A stretch of 26,259 nt of DNA. Origin: CALXOD01 sp964402715. GTDB lineage: Bacteria > Verrucomicrobiota > Lentisphaeria > Victivallales > Victivallaceae. The stretch is from the NCBI GenBank assembly GCA_964402715.1, contig CAYODJ010000029.1:1-26259 (forward strand), written 5' to 3'. How positions within the stretch are numbered: position 1 is the stretch's first letter; each line of letters opens with the position of its first letter. Shown here in pieces: positions 7,781 through 15,450 of this stretch. A program made the position numbers and the translations under genes. The notes below the pieces were generated by a model that ran no database searches, had not been told where the DNA came from, and saw nothing but the letters and a program-made list of their open reading frames with translations.

Positions 7781-8302
7781 ATGGGAAAGTATCTTCATTG
7801 GCAGTTCGTCAAGATTTTGTATCTGAGGATGATGCGCAGCTCCGGCGCACCGGAGTACACTGCCAGGGGAGTTGCGCTCGGACTGTTTGTCGGGTTTCTT
7901 GTTCCCATCGGACTGCAGCTTGCCGTCGTCATACCGTTGGCCTTTCTATTTAAGGCGTCGAAGGTCATGGCGGCCGCTTTCACGTTCGTCACGAACCATC
8001 TCACCGTCATTTTGATTTACCCTCTGCAGTGCTACATCGGCAGTTACCTCATTTTCAATCCTCTCACCTATGCCGAGGTCTCCGGAAAGCTGAAGGAGAT
8101 GCTGAGCTGCGAATCGTGGAGCGGTGTGCTTACCGAACTCAGCCGACTTGGAATTGAGCTCGCCATGGCGTTTTTCGCCGGAGGACTGCTTTTCGCGGTT
8201 GTCTTCGGCGCGATCGGGTATGTCGTTTCGTTGCAGCTGATTGTCCGTTATCGTGAACGCCGCGCCCGGAAGCTGGCGGCGCGTCACCGTGACGGCTGTT
8301 GA
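7781..8302 (+). CDS. DUF2062 family membrane protein
   Basis: A 173-residue integral membrane protein with three to four hydrophobic segments (about residues 30-55, 64-90, 122-155) and a basic C-terminal tail (RYRERRARKLAARHR). The N-terminal pattern (ARGVALGLFVGFLVPIGLQ followed by AFLFKASK and TNHLTVILIYPLQCYIGSYL) is that of PF09835, a family found as stand-alone proteins or fused to glycosyltransferases. Its biochemical function is not established. The only nearby purine stretch, GAAGG, is about 13 bases from the ATG, so the start is moderately certain. It is convergent with the lepB operon; the 147 bases between contain only an imperfect GC-rich inverted repeat around 8308-8345. Confidence 0.8.
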   Translation: MGKYLHWQFVKILYLRMMRSSGAPEYTARGVALGLFVGFLVPIGLQLAVVIPLAFLFKASKVMAAAFTFVTNHLTVILIYPLQCYIGSYLIFNPLTYAEVSGKLKEMLSCESWSGVLTELSRLGIELAMAFFAGGLLFAVVFGAIGYVVSLQLIVRYRERRARKLAARHRDGC

Positions 8303-8449
8303 TCCCGGACGGCGGGGGCGTGCCGGCCGCGCGTGTCCCGGGACTCATATTTCATTTCGCCGCGCGTCTTGTGCCGCGTCTCGCTTGATCCGGCCGTTGC
8401 TCGAAAGGGGGATCGTGCTTCCTACGGAGCGGCGATTGACGGACAGCGG

Positions 8450-8965
8450 TTATCGTTCCAGAACTTCCCTGACTGTCAGCGCCGCGATTTTCCATTCGTC
8501 GTCGAGCTTCTTAAGGCGGCAGATCATCTCGCGCACCGCATTTACGGCGTAGCCGTGTTTCGAGACGCCGGTCACATGTCCCGTGAAGTCAACAACCGCC
8601 TCGTCGGGCGAGGGGAATGTGACCGTCGGATCGCTTATGTCGAGCCTGACGTGCAGATACAGCATCCTGATTTTGCCAAGTTCCGCACTGATTTGCGACG
8701 GGGAGTACTTCCCCTCAAACATTTCCGTGTGGCAGTCAAAAGTACACTCAGGGGCAAAGAACTTCTCCACGGCGTTCACTTTCCATAACCCGGTGGCGAA
8801 AGACTCGTTCTCCTCTTTCGACGCGCATCTGACCAGCTGATCAAGTTGATGTAGCACCTGCCATTCTGGAGTCCGCCTCCGCCATAGCCGCCAACCGACA
8901 GCGGCTGTGACCATGACTGCAAGCAGCAGCGCGTACAACCCGTATCGACGGACGATGTTCACCAT
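8450..8965 (-). CDS. Membrane-anchored NTF2/SnoaL-like domain protein
   Basis: A 171-residue protein with one N-terminal membrane segment (about residues 8-25, GLYALLLAVMVTAAVGW) flanked by basic residues, then a soluble alpha+beta domain (VNAVEKFFAPECTFDCHTEMFEGKYS ... DEAVVDFTGHVTGVSKHGYAVNAVREMICRLKKLDDEWKIAALTVREVL). The alternation and the ending DDEWKIAALTVREV resemble NTF2-like/SnoaL folds; this is a fold-level guess. Its ATG overlaps the lepB stop by 7 bases, so the two are translationally coupled. No catalytic residue can be named. Confidence 0.8.
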   Translation of the reverse strand: MVNIVRRYGLYALLLAVMVTAAVGWRLWRRRTPEWQVLHQLDQLVRCASKEENESFATGLWKVNAVEKFFAPECTFDCHTEMFEGKYSPSQISAELGKIRMLYLHVRLDISDPTVTFPSPDEAVVDFTGHVTGVSKHGYAVNAVREMICRLKKLDDEWKIAALTVREVLER

Positions 8966-9528
8966 AGCGGGGCTCCGATGATGCGGGATCTCGTCACCTG
9001 TCCGAAGCGGTGTTCCTCCATCGGCATGCTCCGGTTGTCGCCGATGACGTAATAATTGCCGTAATCCACCTTGCGAGGCGGCAGATTCCAGTTGCAGACG
9101 AATTTGACGTACGGTTCGATTTGCCTGACACCGTCGATATACAGATTTCCGCTGCGGAACTCCACCGTCTCCCCGGGAAGCGCCACAACGCGTTTTAGAA
9201 AAAACACACGGTCAACGAATTCAATGATCACGATATCCCCGCGTTGCGGCTCACGTCCCATCAGATATCTTCCTCTCCAGCAGAAGGTGAATCCCACACT
9301 TTTCACCGTCGGTTCCATGCTTGCGCCGCTTATGAAGCAAGGCACCAGCACCAGGCCGAACAGCGCGGATGCCAGCGCCGCAATCACGCATAGACGCAGG
9401 AGAAAAAACGGTGTGAAGCGGGGAAAGAAAAAATTTATGAGTGCGCCTCCCGCCGTGGCGTCATCCGATCGGTGGCAGTTGCAGATGGCGTTCCAGAGGC
9501 GATTGATTCCCAGAAATATATTTTTCAT
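8959..9528 (-). CDS. lepB: Signal peptidase I
   Basis: A 189-residue type I signal peptidase that removes signal peptides from exported proteins on the outer face of the cytoplasmic membrane. One hydrophobic segment (about residues 40-66) precedes box B SGASMEPT with nucleophile S70. The general base is K112 in FLKRVVALPGETVE, and box E reads YYVIGDNR. Box D, usually with SxDSR, is changed here to NRSMPMEEHRFGQVTRSRIIG, a familiar divergence in PVC-type enzymes. Start 9528 is preceded by AAGGA at 6 bases; the 28 in-frame codons upstream are not family-like. It is first gene of a two-gene operon with the NTF2-like gene, with a good promoter at 9618-9646. Confidence 0.92.
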   Translation of the reverse strand: MKNIFLGINRLWNAICNCHRSDDATAGGALINFFFPRFTPFFLLRLCVIAALASALFGLVLVPCFISGASMEPTVKSVGFTFCWRGRYLMGREPQRGDIVIIEFVDRVFFLKRVVALPGETVEFRSGNLYIDGVRQIEPYVKFVCNWNLPPRKVDYGNYYVIGDNRSMPMEEHRFGQVTRSRIIGAPLW

Positions 9529-9617
9529 GTCTATCCTTCCAGGAATCCGTCGGTGCATGCCCCACGGCGGAGGCAATATTCGCACATTCAACGTCTGCTC
9601 AACTGTGGGCACGACGA

Positions 9618-9646
9618 ACTATAGCTCTGCGGGGTGCTTATTGCAA
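9618..9646 (-). promoter_or_regulatory. Promoter of lepB
   Basis: Minus-strand TTGCAA (9641-9646), 17-base spacer, TATAGT (9618-9623). Predicted leader is about 80 bases to the lepB ATG. Confidence 0.65.
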
Positions 9647-9997
9647 GGCGATTAATCCTATAAAATTGAATGTGCGATCGGCTTCGCACGACCGCCGGCG
9701 GAACCGCGACGTGCGCGGCGCGGTGCATCAGTCGTGACGGGCCGGACAGGTGCGCGGAGTCTCCGCTGCATGAACACGCATGAGAACGGTGTCATTCTGT
9801 TCGAGGACGTGCGGAGCGGAAACGGACAGTCGGCCGGGGATTCGTATCGCATCCGGGATCAGAGCATGGTTTCACCGGGGAAGGGTCCGGCGACTGCGGT
9901 GCGGCAATTTCGGGAGCGGTCGTGTGCGTAAAATACGGGGAGAACCTTCCATGGAAACATGCACCGCTTCAATCCGCCGGCATCCGGAGGCATGCGT
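9647..9997. other. Gene-free stretch between lepB promoter and the methyltransferase gene
   Basis: No supported gene. Contains a perfect 6-bp hairpin GTGCGA/TCGCAC (9672-9689) that on the minus strand is followed by an AT-rich ATTCAATTTT, so it may be a weak terminator for transcription arriving from the methyltransferase gene. The rest is GC-rich without motifs. Confidence 0.4.
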
Positions 9998-10480
9998 TCA
10001 AGCCGGCGTGATTACATTGCTTTTGGCCAGAATGGCATAGAGAATGGCCGCAGCGGCGTTACCGACGTTGATGGACGTCTTCAGCCCGAACATGGGCAAA
10101 CCCACTATTCCGTCGCATTCGTTCAAAGTCTCCGGAGCCACGCCGAGGGCTTCATTGCCCAGGACGAGAGCCATGGGGAATCGGTAATCCATCTCCCATG
10201 CAAATTTGCTTCCGGGCAGCGGCTCGGCGGCCAGAATCATGCTGCATCGTTCAGTGCGCAACGCACGAATTGCGGACAGGGATGACGGAAACACCCGGCA
10301 AGGGACGACGGCATCGGCTCCCATAGCGGTTTTGGCCAATTTACGATGGGGCGGCGCCGGCGTGTACCCGCACGCCATGATTTCCTGTACGCCGACTGCT
10401 TCGGCAATACGAAATATGTTGCCGGTGTTGTAGGCGCTGCGGAGCCTGTCCAATACCAGTGTGATGGGAAGTCTTTGCAT
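9998..10480 (-). CDS. SpoU/TrmH-family RNA 2'-O-methyltransferase
   Basis: A 160-residue SPOUT-fold protein, close to the minimal catalytic domain. The three SpoU motifs are present: RSAYNTGNIFRIAEAVGV (motif 1), ALVLGNEALGV (motif 2) and LPMFGLKTSINVGNAAA (motif 3), which build the knotted S-adenosylmethionine site. Such enzymes methylate a ribose in tRNA or 23S rRNA; the short form without an N-terminal RNA-binding extension is closest to tRNA-modifying TrmH-like members, but the target cannot be read here. The start at 10480 is chosen for fit to the family; its ribosome binding site is poor, and an in-frame GTG lies at 10570. It is divergent from ileS. Confidence 0.85.
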   Translation of the reverse strand: MQRLPITLVLDRLRSAYNTGNIFRIAEAVGVQEIMACGYTPAPPHRKLAKTAMGADAVVPCRVFPSSLSAIRALRTERCSMILAAEPLPGSKFAWEMDYRFPMALVLGNEALGVAPETLNECDGIVGLPMFGLKTSINVGNAAAAILYAILAKSNVITPA

Positions 10481-10892
10481 GATGCGCTGGAAACGTATGA
10501 GTATGATTTTTCCGCCGCGTTCCGTCGTCGGTAGGAAAGAATAGCACGGGATTCCGCTTGTGTCAACCACGCAGGCAGGCGATAAAAAATTGGCCGCCTC
10601 TCGAAAAAGTGGCTCCGGAAAGCTATATTACGGAACGTTGTTTCACTTTGCGCACCGGCGGCTGAGGACGGGAGAGCTTTACTTGCAAATCCGTCGGAAC
10701 GCGGATTGGCTGTCTTGCCGGGTGTGGGCCGGACTTTCATGATGAATGGCGTTGCGTGCAGGCGCCTTTGTCGCTGTGTCCGCGCGTGTCCGGACCGCTC
10801 CGGAATGTTCGGTGTACGCGGGAGCGGTGCGGATGGAATATCAGAGATGAGTTGACAACTGATCATGTTTTTCTTAACAGGGAATGTGCCGA
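10481..10892. other. Divergent intergenic region between the methyltransferase gene and ileS
   Basis: About 410 bases with no convincing gene. Near ileS there is a TTGACA (10852-10857) with a poor TAACAG 17 bases on (10875-10880), which would place transcription start almost at the start codon, so I do not call it a promoter with confidence. No T-box-like element was recognised. Confidence 0.4.
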
Positions 10893-13800
10893 ATGAGTGA
10901 TTTTATGAAAAAATCTGGCGGGGACAGGTTCCAGGATGTCGGTAGTCAAGTGGACTTTGCGGCTTTGGAACGTGAGGTTTTGTCGTATTGGAGGGAATCC
11001 GATATTTTTGCGAAATCCCTGGACAATCGGAAACAGGGCAGGGAATTCGTTTTCTACGACGGTCCTCCTTTCGCCACAGGGCTGCCGCATTATGGTCATT
11101 TGCTCGCCGGCACTATCAAGGATGTGATTCCGCGGTACCGCACCATGAGGGGCGACTATGTCAGGCGTACTTTCGGCTGGGACTGCCACGGACTTCCGGT
11201 TGAAAACGAGATGGAAAAGGAACTGCACCTTTCCAGCAAGCACGACATTGAGTCGTACGGCATCGATCGGTTCAACGAAAATTGTCGTTCCATTGTTCTG
11301 CGCTACACGTCGGAATGGGAGGATGTCGTGTCGCGTATGGGTCGCTGGGTGGATTTCCGCAACGGGTACAGAACGATGGATCGAGACTACATGGAGTCCA
11401 TCTGGTGGGTGTTCCGCGCTCTCTGGAGCAAGGATCTGATTTACGAGGGCTACAAGATTTTGCCGTATTGTCCGCATTGCGCGACGCCGCTGTCCAACTT
11501 TGAGGCGAATCAGGGATACGCTGAGGTTCTTGATCCCGCGATAACCGTTCGTTTCAGGGCGCTGGGCGAACGGAACACATGGTATCTTGCCTGGACCACC
11601 ACTCCTTGGACACTTCCCGCCAATCTGGCGTTGACGGTCGGATCCGACATAGAGTATGTAAAAATCCAGGACGGGGAGGACTATTACGTCATGGCGGCCG
11701 CCAGGGTGGGCGCGTATTACAAGTCGCCGCCGACGATTGTCTGGCGTGGGAAAGGACGCGAACTGGAAGGGCGTACCTACGAACCGCTGTTCGGATATTT
11801 TGCGGCGCGTGCGTCCGGTGGAGCTTTCCGGGTGCTGTGCGGAGATTTCGTCAGCACCGAGGACGGCACCGGCATTGTGCACACCGCGCCGGGTTTTGGA
11901 GAGGACGACAATGCCGTGTGCAAGCTCTATCATATCGACGAGGTATGTCCGATTGACAAGGAGTGCGCATTCACTTCCGAGGTTCCTGATTATGCCGGTC
12001 GCTACGTCAAAGACTGCGACAACGAGATTGTTGCGCGGCTTAAAGAGGACGGCAAATTGGTGCATCGCGGACAGATCAGGCACAGCTATCCGCACTGCTG
12101 GCGTTGCGACAGCGCGTTGATATACCGAGCTTTCCCGACATGGTTCGTGCGGGTTGACAGACTGAAAGAGCGGATGCTCCGTGCCAACAGTCAAATAAAT
12201 TGGGTGCCTGGGCATATCAAGGACGGACGGTTCGGCAAATGGCTGGAGAATGCCCGTGATTGGAACATCGGACGCAACCGCTACTGGGGGACTCCGTTGC
12301 CGATCTGGCGCAACCGCGATGGGGAGGTCATTTGCGTTGGCAGTGTTGCTGAACTGGAAAGTCTGACAGGACAGAAAGTGCGCGATCTGCACAAGCACTT
12401 CGTGGACAAGCTTGAGATTCCCTCGCCGACAGGGAAGGCGCCGCTGCTCCGGGTGCCGGAGGTTTTGGACTGTTGGTTTGAATCGGGTTCGATGCCGTAT
12501 GCTCAGGAGCATTATCCGTTTGCGAACAAAGAGCATTTCGAGTCCCACTTTCCTGCGGATTTCATCGCCGAAGGTCTGGATCAGACGCGCGGATGGTTCT
12601 ATACGCTTGTCGTTCTCGGATCGGCGCTGTTTGACCGTCCTCCGTTCAAGAATGTGATTGTCAATGGTTTGGTGTTGGCCGAGGACGGGCAGAAGATGTC
12701 CAAGAGGAAGAGAAATTATCCGGATCCCATGACGGTGGTTGAGCGTTACGGAGCCGACGCGTTGCGATTGTTCATGTTGAACTCACAGGTGGTGCGGGCC
12801 GAGGATTTGAAATTTTCAGAGGCCGGGGTGAAGGAGGTATTGCGCAGCGTCATGATTCCGATGTGGAACGCCCTGAGCTTCTTTACCACCTACGCAAATG
12901 TTGACAACTGGCGTCCGAAGTCAGCCGTTCGCCCTGCCGTGTCGAACGTTCTGGACCGATGGATTATCTCATCGCTGTCGCAGATGGTTGAAGAAGTGCG
13001 CACTGAACTGGACAGGTACAATTTACAGAAATCAGCCAACCGTTTTTCAAAATTTGTGGACGACTTGACAAATTGGTATATCCGCCGCAGCCGTCGGCGG
13101 TTCTGGAAAAGTCAGGACGATTCTGACAAGAATGACGCGTACGCGACTCTGTACTACGTTCTGCTGACTTTCTCGAAAGTGGCGGCTCCGTTCATCCCGT
13201 TTGTCACGGAGGCGATGTATCGTGTTTTGAGAACGGATTCAATGCCGGAGTCGGTGCATCTGTGTGATTTCCCTGAACCGGATGACTGTCGTGACGTCGC
13301 TTTGGAGCGTCAGATGGACCTTACGATGAATGCCGTCTCGCTTGGACGGTTTCTTCGCACGCAGCGAAACATAAAGGTCCGCCAGCCCCTGTCGCGGGCT
13401 TTGTTGGCGGCTCCGGATGCCGGAGTGAAGCTGCTGCTGCAGGGAACGACGTCGATTATCGCAGACGAATTGAACGTGAAGAGAGTGGATTTTTGTGAGG
13501 ACGAGACGGCGTTGGTGCACTGCAGCGCCAGGGCGAATTACAAGTCGCTCGGCAGCAGACTGGGGCGGCATATGAAAGAGGCAGCCGCGCAAATCGGAGC
13601 TTTCACTTCCGAAGAAGTCATCGCAATTCTGAAAGGCGGAACCAGAGAGTTGACGTTTGAGGACAATACGCGTGCGGTGATTGCAGCCGATGATCTGGAC
13701 GTGCGGCGCGAAGAGAAGTCCGGCATGGCCGTCGCCGTCGGCGATGGATTCACCATAGCGTTGGAAACTGTTCTGACGCAGGAGCTGATAGCTGAAGGTT

Positions 13801-14045
13801 TCGCCAGAGAGATGATCAGCAGGCTGCAGAATTTAAGAAAGGAAATGCAGTTGGACGTGACTGATCGGATAAGGGTGCGATGCCATGTCCCGATGGATTG
13901 GCGTCCGGCTCTGGATGCGCATATGACGCATATCAAGAGTGAAACGCTGACGACGGAGTTTGTTCTGACTGAAAAACGACCGGACGACGCGGCGGATTTT
14001 CTGGCGAACGGGGTGGTTTGTGCCGTGAGGATGGAGAAAGTCTGA
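10893..14045 (+). CDS. ileS: Isoleucyl-tRNA synthetase, type 2
   Basis: A 1050-residue class I aminoacyl-tRNA synthetase charging tRNA-Ile. The HIGH motif is HYGH (residues 66-69, within GLPHYGHLLAGTIKD) and the KMSKS motif is KMSKR (601-605). The CP1 editing domain (WTTTPWTLPANLAL, STEDGTGIVHTAPGFGEDD) lies between. Length, the KMSKRKRNYPDP sequence and the C-terminal region without the bacterial zinc finger identify the eukaryote-like type 2 enzyme, a form known to be much less sensitive to mupirocin. AGGGA lies 9 bases before the ATG at 10893, favouring this start over ATG 10884 (no spacing) and 10905. apbE follows after 9 bases, suggesting one operon. Confidence 0.96.
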   Translation: MSDFMKKSGGDRFQDVGSQVDFAALEREVLSYWRESDIFAKSLDNRKQGREFVFYDGPPFATGLPHYGHLLAGTIKDVIPRYRTMRGDYVRRTFGWDCHGLPVENEMEKELHLSSKHDIESYGIDRFNENCRSIVLRYTSEWEDVVSRMGRWVDFRNGYRTMDRDYMESIWWVFRALWSKDLIYEGYKILPYCPHCATPLSNFEANQGYAEVLDPAITVRFRALGERNTWYLAWTTTPWTLPANLALTVGSDIEYVKIQDGEDYYVMAAARVGAYYKSPPTIVWRGKGRELEGRTYEPLFGYFAARASGGAFRVLCGDFVSTEDGTGIVHTAPGFGEDDNAVCKLYHIDEVCPIDKECAFTSEVPDYAGRYVKDCDNEIVARLKEDGKLVHRGQIRHSYPHCWRCDSALIYRAFPTWFVRVDRLKERMLRANSQINWVPGHIKDGRFGKWLENARDWNIGRNRYWGTPLPIWRNRDGEVICVGSVAELESLTGQKVRDLHKHFVDKLEIPSPTGKAPLLRVPEVLDCWFESGSMPYAQEHYPFANKEHFESHFPADFIAEGLDQTRGWFYTLVVLGSALFDRPPFKNVIVNGLVLAEDGQKMSKRKRNYPDPMTVVERYGADALRLFMLNSQVVRAEDLKFSEAGVKEVLRSVMIPMWNALSFFTTYANVDNWRPKSAVRPAVSNVLDRWIISSLSQMVEEVRTELDRYNLQKSANRFSKFVDDLTNWYIRRSRRRFWKSQDDSDKNDAYATLYYVLLTFSKVAAPFIPFVTEAMYRVLRTDSMPESVHLCDFPEPDDCRDVALERQMDLTMNAVSLGRFLRTQRNIKVRQPLSRALLAAPDAGVKLLLQGTTSIIADELNVKRVDFCEDETALVHCSARANYKSLGSRLGRHMKEAAAQIGAFTSEEVIAILKGGTRELTFEDNTRAVIAADDLDVRREEKSGMAVAVGDGFTIALETVLTQELIAEGFAREMISRLQNLRKEMQLDVTDRIRVRCHVPMDWRPALDAHMTHIKSETLTTEFVLTEKRPDDAADFLANGVVCAVRMEKV

Positions 14046-14054
14046 GTCTCTCGT

Positions 14055-15101
14055 ATGAATGACAACTCAGGTGATGTGAGGGCATCCGTCGGCATGAGCC
14101 GTCGGCAGTATGTGCTGTCGCTGCTGATTATCGCCGCGATTGGTGTGGTTTTCTCCTGGAGTCGTTCGCGGTTCACGGAACGCTCCACGTCGGGGGCGGA
14201 TTCGGCGGAGCCGCTGGTGCTGGAATTCCCCGTGATGGGAACGCGGGCGGCCGTATCATTTTACGGGGATCGGACGCAGACCGAAGCGGCGGCTCGCGCC
14301 GTCAGGGATACATTCAGTCGCATTCAGGGGATCTGTAATCTTTTTGAGAGGGAAAGTGAATTGTCCCGTCTCAACGCCTCGGCGTCGGAACGGCCGTTTG
14401 TCTGTTCCGATGAGCTTTGGGAAGTGTTGACCGCCGCACGGGGGGCATATGTTTTTTCAGGGAAGGCGTTTGACATCACCGCGAAGCCATTGATGGATCT
14501 CTGGGGGTTTTATCGCCGGCGTGGTGATTCGCTGCCTTCCGATTCGGAAATTGAGGAGACCAAAAAACTGGTAGGACTGGATCGCGTGGTGTTTGATGAT
14601 GTGCGCCGCAGCGTTTTCTTTCCTGTGAGAGGAATGTCGTTCGATCTGGGGGGCATCGCCAAAGGTTTTGCCGTTGACAAAGCAGCCGATGCGGCGACGG
14701 CGTTGGGTGTCAGGCGCGGTGTCATTGATCTTGGCGGCAACCTCAGGGTGCTGTCGGAGCCGCCTCCGGGGCGAACGTATTACCAAATTGGCATTCGTGA
14801 CCCGCAGGGGGCTCACGCGATTTTGAAGCGGAAATTGAAAATGCTGAATCAGGCGGTTGCGACCAGCGGTAATTACGAACGATTTGTCACGATTCGGGGG
14901 CGCAGATACGCGCATATCATGAATGTAGTCACAGGATGTCCGGTGACAGGAATGCGGGCGGTTACAGTGGTTGCTCCTACCGCTCTTCGTGCGGATATCT
15001 ATTCCACGACGGCGTTTATTCGTGGAGAGCAATTCATTCGCGAAAAGGCCTTGGCGGATTGCGATTTCTATTTCTACCACGACACCTCCGGAGCGCAATG
15101 A
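14055..15101 (+). CDS. apbE: FAD:protein FMN transferase (ApbE family)
   Basis: A 348-residue flavin transferase that attaches FMN from FAD to threonine/serine of target proteins such as RnfG/NqrC-type subunits, outside the cytoplasmic membrane. An N-terminal anchor (about 19-35, YVLSLLIIAAIGVVFSW) follows basic residues; there is no lipobox cysteine, so it is probably an uncleaved or signal-peptidase-cleaved form. Family motifs: FPVMGTRA, FDLGGIAKGFAVDKAA, VIDLGGN, ATSGNYERF, HIMNVVTG (usually HIxNPxTG) and ALRADIYSTTAF with the Mg-binding aspartate. It sits 9 bases after ileS and is probably co-transcribed; the start may alternatively be the ATG at 14094. No Rnf or Nqr genes are in the window. 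Confidence 0.92.
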   Translation: MNDNSGDVRASVGMSRRQYVLSLLIIAAIGVVFSWSRSRFTERSTSGADSAEPLVLEFPVMGTRAAVSFYGDRTQTEAAARAVRDTFSRIQGICNLFERESELSRLNASASERPFVCSDELWEVLTAARGAYVFSGKAFDITAKPLMDLWGFYRRRGDSLPSDSEIEETKKLVGLDRVVFDDVRRSVFFPVRGMSFDLGGIAKGFAVDKAADAATALGVRRGVIDLGGNLRVLSEPPPGRTYYQIGIRDPQGAHAILKRKLKMLNQAVATSGNYERFVTIRGRRYAHIMNVVTGCPVTGMRAVTVVAPTALRADIYSTTAFIRGEQFIREKALADCDFYFYHDTSGAQ

Positions 15102-15246
15102 GTCTTGTCGGATCACCGCCGTGTCGCGAGTCTTGGAAACGGTTATTTCTCACTACCGCATTGAACCTGTGATATGCCATAGATATTGCCACGTCATCGG
15201 TTCCTAATTTTCCCTGCTATTCGTTCAGGAGGATATGGCAAACGGG

Positions 15247-15261
15247 TGTCAAACTTTGACA
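15247..15261. promoter_or_regulatory. Perfect palindrome, candidate operator
   Basis: TGTCAAACTTTGACA, two 7-base arms around one central base, about 190 bases before the MFS start codon. Its right half contains TTGACA but no matching -10 box follows at normal distance, so it reads better as an operator than as a promoter. Confidence 0.45.
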
Positions 15262-15351
15262 GACGGCCTGCATCCATGGAGGCCCCTGGGAAGCTGTGAC
15301 TGTGGGTGCTTTGGAAACTCGTGAAAACATCGTTTTTGTGGTAAAGGGGGG

Positions 15352-15380
15352 TTGCATTATCATCGTGCGTATGTTACACT
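15352..15380 (+). promoter_or_regulatory. Candidate promoter of the MFS gene
   Basis: TTGCAT (15352-15357), 17-base spacer, TACACT (15375-15380); predicted leader about 65 bases. Both boxes deviate from consensus. Confidence 0.35.
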
Positions 15381-15450
15381 AACGGTGCGGGTGAGCGGCG
15401 CTCTACCCCATCGCGTTGCGTTTTGTTTTAAGACTGCAGGGGACAGGGCA

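Larger units (their letters stand above)
15102..15450. other. Intergenic region with regulatory signals before the MFS gene
   Basis: Non-coding in my reading. It contains an AGGAGG (15227-15232) only 2 bases before an ATG that opens a 29-codon frame with a cysteine-rich end (CDCGCF); the spacing is too short for a good ribosome binding site. It also holds the perfect palindrome at 15247-15261 and a candidate promoter at 15352-15380. Confidence 0.45.

Noticed and set aside
9734..9931. A 65-codon plus-strand frame between lepB and the methyltransferase gene
   Set aside because: No ribosome binding site, no motif, and it ends in an unremarkable stop; looks like chance.
10852..10880. TTGACA with TAACAG as an ileS promoter
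   Set aside because: The -10 box is poor and the transcript would begin within a few bases of the start codon, without room for the ribosome binding site that is present.
10863..12548. A 561-codon open frame on the minus strand inside ileS
   Set aside because: It lies fully antisense to the strongly conserved synthetase, is rich in R/P/V without any motif, and has no ribosome binding site; it is a by-product of the codon use of ileS.
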